Source: Pseudomonadota bacterium | GTDB lineage: Bacteria > Pseudomonadota > Alphaproteobacteria > Rhizobiales > Rhizobiaceae | Length of the DNA: 64,000 nucleotides | Assembly (NCBI GenBank): GCA_023404095.1 | Contig: JAEYDD010000030.1 | Span: forward strand, 239,801 to 303,800 | Direction of reading: 5' to 3' | Part shown: piece by piece, positions 25,112 through 32,770 of the stretch | Numbering within the stretch: the stretch's first letter is position 1 | How the letters are laid out: every line of letters begins with the position of its first letter | The notes under the pieces: model-generated | What the model saw: the letters and a program-made list of their open reading frames with translations, nothing else | Database searches by the model: none | Told to the model about the DNA's origin: nothing | Made by a program: the position numbers and the translations under genes

Positions 25112-25139
25112 ATCTAGGAACTCGGACGCGATCTGCAAG
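25112..25139 (-). promoter_or_regulatory. Promoter of the small transcript
   Basis: Minus strand CTTGCA (25139-25134), 16-nt spacer, CTAGAT (25117-25112); 5 of 6 matches in the -10 to CTATAT. Confidence 0.55.
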
Positions 25140-25398
25140 GCGCAGCTTCAATTTCCCGGTACTTCGCTGAGGCGGCGCAGGCGATGTCACCGAACCGAGC
25201 GGGAAGGTTCGGTGTGGGTCGACACAATAAAGATGTCAACACGGGCGCCGTCGATCTGGTCATTGTCACTGGATTATTGGTCTACCGAAACGACGAGGTA
25301 GTCGCAAAGACGTTCGCGCAAATTGACTCGATCGCGGCAAACGCGGGCGGAGACCAATCAGCACTACTTCATCGTCGAGCGTTGAGCCGGGATCAGCC
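25140..25398. other. Intergenic region between the small transcript and fba, nothing recognised
   Basis: No convincing reading frame, repeat or terminator. An open plus-strand frame across it has no ribosome-binding site and runs into the antisense of fba. Confidence 0.5.
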
Positions 25399-26424
25399 CT
25401 ATGCCGCCTTCTCCAACTCCTTCTTCCATTGCCCCCGCGCAGCCAGGCTGCACATCTTGGCGCGGTGGTTGAAGGCGCGCTGGCCGGCGGCGACGTTTTC
25501 GGCTTTGCCGCCCCAGGCGTCCAGCGCTTCTGCCTGCAGCGCGCGGCCATAGGAGAAGGTCAGCTTCCAGGGCAGCGTGCCCATGGCGTTCATGGCGGAA
25601 AGATGGGCGGTCGCCTCTTCCGTCGACTGGCCGCCGGAGAGGAAGGCGATGCCGGGAACGGCCGCCGGCACGGTTCGCTTGAGGACACGAAGCGTCCGTT
25701 CGGCAACCTCCTGCACGGAAGCCTTGCGCGCCTTCTTGCCGTCGATAACCATGGAAGGCTTGAGGATCATGCCCTCCAGAGAGATGCGCTGGTCGGCCAG
25801 TTCTTCGAAGGTGATGCGAAGGGTCTCCTCGGTCACCTCCTGTGAGCGCTCGATCGACTGGGTGCCGGGCTCTCCATCCATTAGTACCTCCGGCTCGACG
25901 ATCGGCGCGATGCCGGCTTCCTGGCAAAGCGCGGCATAGCGGGCGAGCGCCTGGGCATTCGCCTTAATCGCGCCAAAGCTCGGAAGCGTGTCGGAGATCG
26001 CGATCACGGCCCGCCATTTGGCAAAGCGTGCGCCGGCTTCGTAGTATCTGGCGAGCCTGTCGCGCAGGCCGTCGAGGCCTTCGGTGATCGTCTCGCCCGG
26101 GAAAAGTGCCATCGGCTTGGCGCCGGTATCGACCTTGATGCCGGGAACGGCGCCGGCTGCCGTGATGATATCGGCGAGCGGCCGGCCGTCATCGGTCTTC
26201 TGAAACAAGGTTTCCTCATAGAGGATGACGCCGGAAATGTAGTTGTACATCGCCTCGTCGGCGGAAAAGAGCATCTGGCGGTAGTCGCGACGGGAGGCGT
26301 CAGTGGATTCAACGCCGATGCCGTCGAGGCGCTTCTTGATGGTGGCGGTCGATTCGTCGGCGGCGAGCAGGCCCTTGCCTGCGGTGACGATGCGGGCGGC
26401 GATGTCTTCCAGTCGTTCGCTCAT
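25399..26424 (-). CDS. Class I fructose-bisphosphate aldolase
   Basis: 341 residues, full length. Cleaves fructose-1,6-bisphosphate to DHAP and GAP through a Schiff base. Active-site residues seen: Asp24 (AADES), Lys137 (FAKWR), Glu178 (IVEPEV) and Schiff-base Lys222 (MILKPSMV); SGGQSTEEAT forms the C1-phosphate loop. Last gene of the minus-strand series tkt-gap-pgk-fba; a hairpin terminator after pgk (about 110 nt before its start) suggests partial uncoupling. Confidence 0.95.
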   Translation of the reverse strand: MSERLEDIAARIVTAGKGLLAADESTATIKKRLDGIGVESTDASRRDYRQMLFSADEAMYNYISGVILYEETLFQKTDDGRPLADIITAAGAVPGIKVDTGAKPMALFPGETITEGLDGLRDRLARYYEAGARFAKWRAVIAISDTLPSFGAIKANAQALARYAALCQEAGIAPIVEPEVLMDGEPGTQSIERSQEVTEETLRITFEELADQRISLEGMILKPSMVIDGKKARKASVQEVAERTLRVLKRTVPAAVPGIAFLSGGQSTEEATAHLSAMNAMGTLPWKLTFSYGRALQAEALDAWGGKAENVAAGQRAFNHRAKMCSLAARGQWKKELEKAA

Positions 26425-26535
26425 GCGTCCCTCCTTGGACCGGTCCGTGTTTCCTTGTCCCTCTGCATGTTCTGCCCGACGATCCCTGTGGCCGTCTTGG
26501 ACATATTTTCGATCCGGCGATGCGTCCCGTCAACG

Positions 26536-26567
26536 AAAATGGCCCCCTCCATCGAATGGAGAGGGCC
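26536..26567 (-). terminator. Terminator/attenuator between pgk and fba
   Basis: Minus strand GGCCCTCTCCAT (26567-26556) / ATGGAGGGGGCC (26552-26541) with a 3-nt loop and ATTTTCG tail; one mismatch in the 12-bp stem. Confidence 0.75.
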
Positions 26568-26595
26568 ATCAGTTCGTTCCGCTGAAGACGGAAGC

Positions 26596-27792
26596 CTACT
26601 TCTGCTGAAGGACCTCAACGCCCGGCAGGAGCTTGCCCTCCATCCATTCGAGGAAGGCGCCGCCGGCGGTGGAGACGTAAGTGAAGTCGTCTGCGACGCC
26701 GGCATGGTTCAAGGCCGCGACCGTGTCGCCGCCGCCGGCGACCGAAATCAGTGCACCTTCCTTGGTCCGGCCTGCCGCATGCCTGGCCGCGGCAACGGTC
26801 GCCGCATCGAATGGCGCGATCTCGAAGGCCCCGAGCGGGCCGTTCCAGACGAGCGTCGAAGCGCGGGAAATCCAGGCGTTGACCGCTTCGACCGATTTCG
26901 GGCCGACGTCGAGAACCATGGCATCCGCGGGAATTGCGTCGATCGAAACCGTCTCATTGTCGGCGCCGGCCTTGAACTCGCGGGCGACGACGCCATCCTC
27001 GGGCAGGATGATCGCGCAGCCTGCAGCGGCGGCGTCGATCATGATCTGCTTGGCGGTGTCGGCGAGATCGTGCTCGCAGAGCGACTTGCCGACGTTCGTG
27101 CCGCGTGCGGCCAGAAACGTGTTCGCCATGCCGCCGCCGATGACGAGCGCGTCGACTTTCTTTACCAGGTTCGACAGCAGGTCGATCTTTGTGGAGACCT
27201 TGGCGCCGCCGACGATGGCGACGACCGGGCGCTTCGGATTGCCGAGGCCCTTCTCAAGCGCCTCAAGTTCGGCCTGCATGGTGCGGCCGGCATAGGCCGG
27301 AAGCAGGTGCGCCAGGCCCTCGGTGGAGGCGTGCGCGCGGTGGGCGGCCGAGAAGGCGTCGTTGACGTAGATGTCGCCGTTTGCGGCCAGCGCCTTGGCG
27401 AAGTCGGTGTCGTTCTTCTCCTCGCCCTTGTGGAAGCGGGTGTTTTCGAGAAGCAGGATGTCGCCGTTCTTCAGCGCATCGACGGCGGCCTTGGCCTTGT
27501 CGCCGATGCAGTCCTCGGCGAAGGTGACCGGTTGGCCGAGCACGTCCTTCACGGCCGGCACGATCAGGCCGAGCGACTGGTCGGCGACCGGCTCGCCCTT
27601 GGGGCGGCCGAAATGGGCAAGCAGGATGACCTTCGCGCCCTTCTTCGACAGTTCAAGGATGGTGGGGGCGACGCGCTCGATGCGGGTTGCGTCGGTAACG
27701 TTGCCGTCCTTGACGGGAACGTTGAGGTCGACGCGGACCAGCACGCGCTTGCCGGCGATGTCGGTGAGGTCGTCTAGGGTCTTGAAGGTCAT
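26596..27792 (-). CDS. pgk: Phosphoglycerate kinase
   Basis: 398 residues from ATG 27792 (MTFKTLDDLTDIAGKRVLVRVDLNVP). Transfers phosphate from 1,3-bisphosphoglycerate to ADP. DLNVP substrate loop, HFGRPKG (about 62), TEGLAHLLP, GGAKVSTKIDLL (hinge, about 198) and GGGDTVAALNHAG (ATP site, about 370) are intact. Middle gene of the tkt-gap-pgk-fba group; preceded by a hairpin and a palindromic mosaic repeat. Confidence 0.97.
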   Translation of the reverse strand: MTFKTLDDLTDIAGKRVLVRVDLNVPVKDGNVTDATRIERVAPTILELSKKGAKVILLAHFGRPKGEPVADQSLGLIVPAVKDVLGQPVTFAEDCIGDKAKAAVDALKNGDILLLENTRFHKGEEKNDTDFAKALAANGDIYVNDAFSAAHRAHASTEGLAHLLPAYAGRTMQAELEALEKGLGNPKRPVVAIVGGAKVSTKIDLLSNLVKKVDALVIGGGMANTFLAARGTNVGKSLCEHDLADTAKQIMIDAAAAGCAIILPEDGVVAREFKAGADNETVSIDAIPADAMVLDVGPKSVEAVNAWISRASTLVWNGPLGAFEIAPFDAATVAAARHAAGRTKEGALISVAGGGDTVAALNHAGVADDFTYVSTAGGAFLEWMEGKLLPGVEVLQQK

Positions 27793-27941
27793 GGGCACCG
27801 CTCCTGGTGTTCTGCCTTGAAGCGCCGCGCGCCGAACAGGGATGGCGCGCCTTCTGCGCTGGCGATGTGAAATTAGCACTTCCCGCCTTCAGGCTGGAAG
27901 GCGGAACAGTTCAGGGCCTCGGACGCAAAAGCTCCCTTTCG

Positions 27942-28056
27942 CCGTCATGCCGGACTCGATCCGGCATCCAGCGCGCTCAAGTCCTTGAGCGCAATAAGAC
28001 GCTATCGCGCCGCCGACGCGGCACTGCTGGACCCCGGATCAAGTCCGGGGTGACGG
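27942..28056. repeat. Rhizobial intergenic mosaic element (RIME-like palindromic repeat)
   Basis: Left arm CCGTCATGCCGGACTCGATC (27942-) and right arm ending GATCAAGTCCGGGGTGACGG (28056) are imperfect inverted copies, about 115 bp in total. The left arm continues CGGCATCCAGC and the right begins GCTGGACCCCG. Elements of this kind with a CGTCATGCCGGACTTGATCC core are frequent in rhizobial intergenic regions. It sits between gap and pgk together with a further hairpin; no gene lies in the 27793-28133 interval. Confidence 0.7.
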
Positions 28057-28094
28057 AAGAACAAGGTGGCCCCGTCACGAGGGCCTTAAACGTA

Positions 28095-28122
28095 GACACC
28101 CGGCCATTGCTGCCCGGGTGTC
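28095..28122 (-). terminator. Hairpin after gap, possible terminator
   Basis: GACACCCGG (28095-28103) / CCGGGTGTC (28114-28122), perfect 9 bp, 10-nt loop; on the minus strand followed by TACGTTTAAGG. Twelve nt past the gap stop. Confidence 0.6.
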
Positions 28123-28133
28123 CAAGATTGCGA

Positions 28134-29144
28134 TCAGATCAGCTTGGCAAAAGCGACGGCCGTGTCGGCCATGCGGTTGGAGAAGCCCCACTCGTTGTCG
28201 TACCAGGAAAGGATACGGACGAACTTGCCTTCCAGAACCTTGGTCTGGTCGATCGCGAAGATCGACGAATGGCTATCGTGGTTGAAGTCGCGCGAGACCA
28301 GCGGCTCCTCGGTGTAGCCGAGGATGCCCTTGAGCGCGCCGTTGGAGGCGGCCTTGATGGCTTCGTTGATTTCTTCGACCGTGGTGTCGCGCTTGGCAAC
28401 GAACTTGAAGTCGACGACCGAGACGTTCGGGGTCGGCACGCGGATCGAGGTGCCGTCGAGCTTGCCCTTCAGGTGCGGCAGCACGAGGCCGACGGCCTTG
28501 GCGGCACCCGTCGAGGTCGGGATCATCGAGAGCGCTGCCGCGCGGGCGCGGTAGAGATCCTTGTGCATCGTGTCCAGCGTCGGCTGGTCGCCCGTGTAGG
28601 AGTGGATCGTGGTCATGAAGCCGTGGTCGATGCCGACCGCGTCGTCGAGGACCTTGACCACGGGAACCAGGCAGTTGGTGGTGCAGGACGCATTGGAGAT
28701 GACCAGGTGCTCCTTGGTCAGCTTGTCGTCATTGACGCCGAAGACGACGGTCAGGTCGGCGCCGTCGGCCGGAGCCGAGACGATGACGCGCTTGGCACCG
28801 GCCGTCAGGTGAGCGGCGGCCTTGTCGCGGGCGGTGAAGATGCCGGTGCACTCCATGGCGATGTCGACGCCGAGTTCCTTGTGCGGCAGCGTCGCCGGGT
28901 CCTTGATCGCAGTGACCTTGATCGGCTTGCCGCCGCCGACGATGATCGTGTCGCCCTCGACCTTCACTTCGGCCGGGAACTTGCCGTGGATCGAATCGTA
29001 GCGCAGCAGGTGGGCATTGGTCTCGACCGGACCAAGGTCGTTGATCGCCACGACCTCGATGTCGGTGCGGCCGGATTCGACGATCGCGCGCAGGACGTTG
29101 CGGCCGATGCGGCCAAATCCGTTGATGGCAACTTTTACGGTCAT
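28134..29144 (-). CDS. gap: Glyceraldehyde-3-phosphate dehydrogenase
   Basis: 336 residues, full length. NAD(P)-binding INGFGRIGR (8-16), catalytic Cys154 in NASCTTNC (151-158), His181 (TTIHSYTGDQ), C-terminal SWYDNEWGFSNRM. Acts in both glycolysis and gluconeogenesis. Lies 66 nt after tkt and ahead of pgk on the same strand. Only one gap copy is visible in the window. Confidence 0.97.
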   Translation of the reverse strand: MTVKVAINGFGRIGRNVLRAIVESGRTDIEVVAINDLGPVETNAHLLRYDSIHGKFPAEVKVEGDTIIVGGGKPIKVTAIKDPATLPHKELGVDIAMECTGIFTARDKAAAHLTAGAKRVIVSAPADGADLTVVFGVNDDKLTKEHLVISNASCTTNCLVPVVKVLDDAVGIDHGFMTTIHSYTGDQPTLDTMHKDLYRARAAALSMIPTSTGAAKAVGLVLPHLKGKLDGTSIRVPTPNVSVVDFKFVAKRDTTVEEINEAIKAASNGALKGILGYTEEPLVSRDFNHDSHSSIFAIDQTKVLEGKFVRILSWYDNEWGFSNRMADTAVAFAKLI

Positions 29145-29210
29145 TTCGGGTCTCTCCCTGTCAGAATAAAACGTGCGGGTGGCGCGCGGTCGCCCGCGCG
29201 CCTTCCCGGA

Positions 29211-31193
29211 TCAGCCGAGCTTGGCTTCGGCGGCTGCGACCACGGCCTCCGGCGTGATGCCGAAGTGCTTGTAGAGCTCCTTGTAGGGACCGGACGCGCC
29301 GAACGATGACATGCCGATGAAGGTGCCGTCCGAGCCGATGATGTGGTCCCAGCCCTGGCGGATGCCGGCCTCGACGGCGATCTTGACCGGCGAGTTGCCG
29401 ATGATCGCCTTCTGGTAGGCTTCCGGCTGCTCGTAGAAGAGCTCGAAGCAGGGAACCGATACGACACGGGTGGAAATGCCCTTGGCCGTCAACGCTTCGT
29501 GGGCCTTTACCGCGATCTCGACTTCCGAGCCGGTGGCGAAGATCGTCACCTGGGCATCGGCCGAAGAAATCAGGTCATAGGCGCCCTTGGCGCAGAGGTT
29601 CTCCTCCTCGAACTCGGTGCGCACGGCCATCAGGTTCTGGCGGGTGAGCGCGATGCCCGAGGGGCGGTCCTTGTGTTCCAGCGCCAGCTGCCAGCACTCG
29701 GCCGTCTCGGTGGCGTCGGCCGGGCGGAACATCATCAGGTTCGGGATGGCGCGGAGTGCGGCCATCTGCTCGACCGGCTGGTGCGTCGGGCCGTCTTCGC
29801 CGAGACCGATCGAATCATGGGTCAGGACGTGGATGACGCGGATGCCCATCAGGGCGGCGAGGCGGATCGACGGACGGCAATAGTCCGAGAAGATCAGGAA
29901 GCCGCCGGAGTAGGGGATCAGGCCGCCGTGCAGCGCCATGCCGTTCATCGCAGCCGCCATGCCGTGCTCGCGCACGCCGTAGTGGATATAGCGGCCGGAG
30001 AAGTCGTCCGGAGTGATCGACTTGGTCTGGCTGGTCTTGGTGTTGTTGGAGCCGGTCAGGTCGGCAGAGCCGCCGATCGTTTCATGCAGAACGCCGTTGA
30101 TGACTTCGAGCGCGTCCTCGGAGGCCTTGCGGGTCGCCGGGTTCGGCTTGGTCTCGGCCAGCTTCCTCTTGTAGGCGGAGATCGCGGAATCGAGGCCGCT
30201 TTCCAGGTCGCCGGCAAAGCGGCGGACGAACTGGGCCTTCTTCTCCGGATCGGCCTTTTCCAGGCGTTCCTGCCATTCCTTGTGCGCCTTGGTCGAGCGC
30301 AGGCCGGCCAGACGCCAGGCGTCGAGCACGTCGGAAGGCACCGAGAACGCTTCGGCGTCCCAGTTCAGCGCCTTGCGGGTCGCGGCGATTTCGTCTCCGC
30401 CGAGCGGCGAGCCGTGGACCTTGTGAGTGCCGGCCTTGTTCGGAGCGCCCCAGCCGATGACCGTCTTGCAGGCGATCATGGTCGGCTTGTCGGACTTCTG
30501 GGCCTGTTCGACGGCAGCCGCGATCGCCTCCGGGTCATGGCCGTCGACGGCGATCGTGTTCCACTGCGAGGCACGGAAACGGGCGTGCTGGTCGGTTGAA
30601 TCGGCAATCGAGATCGGGCCGTCGATCGAGATGTTGTTGTCGTCCCAGAAGACGATCAGCTTGTTGAGCTTCAGGTGACCGGCCAGCGCGATCGCTTCCT
30701 GGCTGATGCCTTCCATCAGGCAGCCGTCGCCGGCGAGAACGTAGGTGTAGTGCTCCATCAGGTCGGAGCCGAACTCCTCGCGCAGCTTGCGTTCGGCAAT
30801 CGCCATGCCGACGGCGTTGGCAATGCCCTGGCCGAGCGGACCGGTGGTCGTCTCGATGCCGGCGGCATGGCCGTATTCCGGGTGGCCGGCGGTCTTGGCG
30901 CCGAGCTGGCGAAAGTTCTTGATCTCGTCGATCGTGATGTCCTCATAGCCGGTCAGGTAGAGGAGCGAATAGAGCAGCATCGAGCCGTGGCCGGCGGACA
31001 GCACGAAGCGGTCGCGGTTCGGCCAGGACGGAGCCTTCGGGTCGAAGGTCATGAAGCGGGTGAAAAGGACCGTTGCGATGTCCGCGGCGCCCATGGGAAG
31101 GCCGGGATGGCCGGAGTTTGCTTTCTCCACGGCATCCATGGAAAGAAAGCGAATAGCATTCGCCATCCGGTCGTGTTTTTCGCGAGAGATCAT
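29211..31193 (-). CDS. tkt: Transketolase
   Basis: 660 residues, full length. Thiamine-diphosphate enzyme moving two-carbon units between ketose and aldose phosphates (pentose phosphate pathway). Features: GHPGLPMGAAD (28-38), GPLGQGIANAVGMA (118-131), TPP/Mg motif GDGCLMEGISQEA...DDNN (154-187), and VREHGMAAAMNGMALHGG with the catalytic Glu. First gene of tkt-gap-pgk-fba, with a promoter at 31289-31262. Confidence 0.97.
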   Translation of the reverse strand: MISREKHDRMANAIRFLSMDAVEKANSGHPGLPMGAADIATVLFTRFMTFDPKAPSWPNRDRFVLSAGHGSMLLYSLLYLTGYEDITIDEIKNFRQLGAKTAGHPEYGHAAGIETTTGPLGQGIANAVGMAIAERKLREEFGSDLMEHYTYVLAGDGCLMEGISQEAIALAGHLKLNKLIVFWDDNNISIDGPISIADSTDQHARFRASQWNTIAVDGHDPEAIAAAVEQAQKSDKPTMIACKTVIGWGAPNKAGTHKVHGSPLGGDEIAATRKALNWDAEAFSVPSDVLDAWRLAGLRSTKAHKEWQERLEKADPEKKAQFVRRFAGDLESGLDSAISAYKRKLAETKPNPATRKASEDALEVINGVLHETIGGSADLTGSNNTKTSQTKSITPDDFSGRYIHYGVREHGMAAAMNGMALHGGLIPYSGGFLIFSDYCRPSIRLAALMGIRVIHVLTHDSIGLGEDGPTHQPVEQMAALRAIPNLMMFRPADATETAECWQLALEHKDRPSGIALTRQNLMAVRTEFEEENLCAKGAYDLISSADAQVTIFATGSEVEIAVKAHEALTAKGISTRVVSVPCFELFYEQPEAYQKAIIGNSPVKIAVEAGIRQGWDHIIGSDGTFIGMSSFGASGPYKELYKHFGITPEAVVAAAEAKLG

Positions 31194-31261
31194 GACTGTT
31201 CCAAATAATCGGGGTGTCAGGGCCGATGCCTGTCGGGGTCACCGGTTAGGAAGCGGCTGAC

Positions 31262-31289
31262 ACATAGCAGGTGCATTGCGGGAGTCAAC
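31262..31289 (-). promoter_or_regulatory. Promoter of tkt
   Basis: Minus strand GTTGAC (31289-31284), 16-nt spacer, CTATGT (31267-31262), 5 of 6 in each hexamer against CTTGAC/CTATAT. Confidence 0.6.
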
Positions 31290-31425
31290 GAATTGCGCCG
31301 TTTTTGCCGTGTTTTGCGGCGCTTTGGCGCGGAAGTCGGCAGGTCTTTTCGACGCCGGGTTTCTCCTCTTTCCCGCGGCGCAGCAATCTCATCCACAGAC
31401 GAGCGCGGCGATGCCGGGCCGCGCG

Positions 31426-31454
31426 GTTGACGCTGGCGATTGCTGTTGAATATT
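31426..31454 (+). promoter_or_regulatory. Promoter of DUF4164-zapA
   Basis: GTTGAC (31426-31431), 17-nt spacer, AATATT (31449-31454), 69 nt before the DUF4164 start. Confidence 0.55.
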
Positions 31455-31522
31455 GTCAATGACTTGAAGACGGCGAGAACCGCGGCGATTCGTCCGCGAC
31501 CGTAAATGCCGGTGAAGGCGTG

Positions 31523-31795
31523 ATGGCGGCAGGAGAAACAGTCAGGGTAGCGATCGAGGAGTTGCGCAAGGCTTTGACCGGCCTCGACAACGCGCTCGAC
31601 ATGCGCTTCGACCGCGAGCGAGACCACAGCGAGATCGAAAACGAGGTGCGCCGTGTCAACACGGATCGCTCCCGCCTTGCTCAGGAACTGGATCAGTCCG
31701 AGTTCCGGGCCAACCGTCTCGAGGAGGTCAACCGCGAGGTTTCCCGCCGGCTGGTCACCGCAATGGAAACGATCAGGGCAGTACTCGACCGCTGA
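31523..31795 (+). CDS. DUF4164 coiled-coil protein
   Basis: 90 residues from ATG 31523 (GAAGG 4 nt before); a GTG at 31520 is in frame. Almost entirely one coiled coil (IEELRKALTGLDNALDMRFDRERDHSEIENEVRRVN...). The gene precedes zapA by 43 nt, as in other rhizobia, so a link with cell division is plausible but not shown. Confidence 0.8.
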   Translation: MAAGETVRVAIEELRKALTGLDNALDMRFDRERDHSEIENEVRRVNTDRSRLAQELDQSEFRANRLEEVNREVSRRLVTAMETIRAVLDR

Positions 31796-31838
31796 CGCAA
31801 GCGTGCGGCGGCCTGCTTCGGGGGACACGGAAGATTCC

Positions 31839-32210
31839 ATGGCGCAAGTAACGGTTCTGATCGACGGCAAGGCCTACAGGATGGCCTGCGAGGAGGGGCA
31901 GGAAGAGCACCTCAGCGAACTTGCGGGCGGCTTCGACCGCTATGTCGGCCACCTGAAGTCGCAGTTCGGCGAGATCGGTGACCTGCGCCTCACCGTGATG
32001 GCCGGCATCATGGTCATGGACGAACTCAGTGAGACCAGCCGGCGGCTGAAGGCGCTGCAGGCCGAAGTGGAGCAACTGCGCAACGGCCGCGAGAGCGTCA
32101 TGGCGGAAGCCTCCCGCGACGAGGCCGAACTTGCCGCCGCACTCGGAGAGCTTACGAACCAGATCCAGGGCATGACGGCGAAACTCGTGGGAAAGCCTGT
32201 CGCGAACTGA
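31839..32210 (+). CDS. zapA: Cell division protein ZapA
   Basis: 123 residues. N-terminal globular part MAQVTVLIDGKAYRMACEEGQEEHLSELAGGFDRYV, then a dimerising coiled coil (residues 55-110). ZapA bundles FtsZ protofilaments and stabilises the Z ring. Downstream of DUF4164 in one transcript and followed by 6S RNA, the order common in Proteobacteria. Confidence 0.92.
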   Translation: MAQVTVLIDGKAYRMACEEGQEEHLSELAGGFDRYVGHLKSQFGEIGDLRLTVMAGIMVMDELSETSRRLKALQAEVEQLRNGRESVMAEASRDEAELAAALGELTNQIQGMTAKLVGKPVAN

Positions 32211-32345
32211 TTTCAGACGTGACGAGGATGCGCGGCATGCAGGACGCCGGCGACCGCGCCTGTCTGCGAAAGTGAGCTATGGCCGCTGACCGCCTGGGGT
32301 TCATCCGCGACGACCGCATTCTCTTGCCGCAGCAAGCGATAGCCA

Positions 32346-32374
32346 CTGGATTAGTCGCCCGTTCCGTCCTATAT
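32346..32374 (+). promoter_or_regulatory. Promoter of 6S RNA
   Basis: CTGGAT (32346-32351), 17-nt spacer, CTATAT (32369-32374), the latter a perfect consensus -10. Confidence 0.6.
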
Positions 32375-32380
32375 CTGAAT

Positions 32381-32522
32381 TGCGGTCTGCGCTTCCCGAC
32401 AGGTATCAACATTCCCCGGGGCCATACACGATCTCAAGGGAGCTGTCCCTGTTCGGACCCGTGGGTTCGGACATATGGCACCCACCTACTTTGTAGGCAC
32501 CCGGGATCGTAAAAATCCATCG
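32381..32522 (+). ncRNA. ssrS: 6S RNA
   Basis: Located after zapA, the usual place. AAGGGAGCTGTCCCTG, GTTCGGACCCGTGGGTTCGG and GGCACCCACCTACTTTGTAGG (32478-32498) are typical of alphaproteobacterial 6S RNA. Short arms CCCCGGGG (from 32413) and CCCGGGAT (32500-32507) can close the long hairpin with its central bubble. 6S RNA mimics an open promoter and binds sigma-70 holoenzyme in stationary phase. Ends are approximate: the 5' end is set from the -10 and the 3' end is uncertain by 10-20 nt. Confidence 0.8.
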
Positions 32523-32770
32523 GTCGCCGTGGATCGCGCTTCTCTAAATTTCCTTGGGATCTGGCGTCCAATCTCGCGTGCGTGTCGGGCTTGACGCAAC
32601 GCATGCGCGGCCGCCCGCATCGATCCGCTTCCGCAAGTACCGCCATTTCGCCAGGGTCGCCGGCCTGTCACTTTCGGCTGGCGGGTCCCGTCAAAGCGCC
32701 GTCGTGGATCAGTTTCGGGTCTCCGGCGTCATGATTTCCTTCGGAACCTCTTTTGGGGCCTCGCAGCGCC

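Larger units (their letters stand above)
31194..31522. other. Divergent intergenic region tkt / DUF4164-zapA
   Basis: 329 nt without a gene. It holds the tkt promoter (31262-31289) and the DUF4164-zapA promoter (31426-31454). The rest is GC-rich and shows nothing else recognisable. Confidence 0.6.

Noticed and set aside
25184..25552. 122-codon plus-strand open frame between the small transcript and fba
   Set aside because: No ribosome-binding site, no family similarity, and its second half is antisense to the fba C-terminus.
27807..29309. 500-codon plus-strand open frame antisense to gap and pgk ends
   Set aside because: It mirrors the high-GC third-codon pattern of gap on the other strand, gives an Arg/Asp/Gly-rich protein with no family features, and has no ribosome-binding site.
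32521..32770. Integration scar or att site next to 6S RNA
   Set aside because: I found no direct repeat of the 6S 3' end and no integrase at the edges of the following block.
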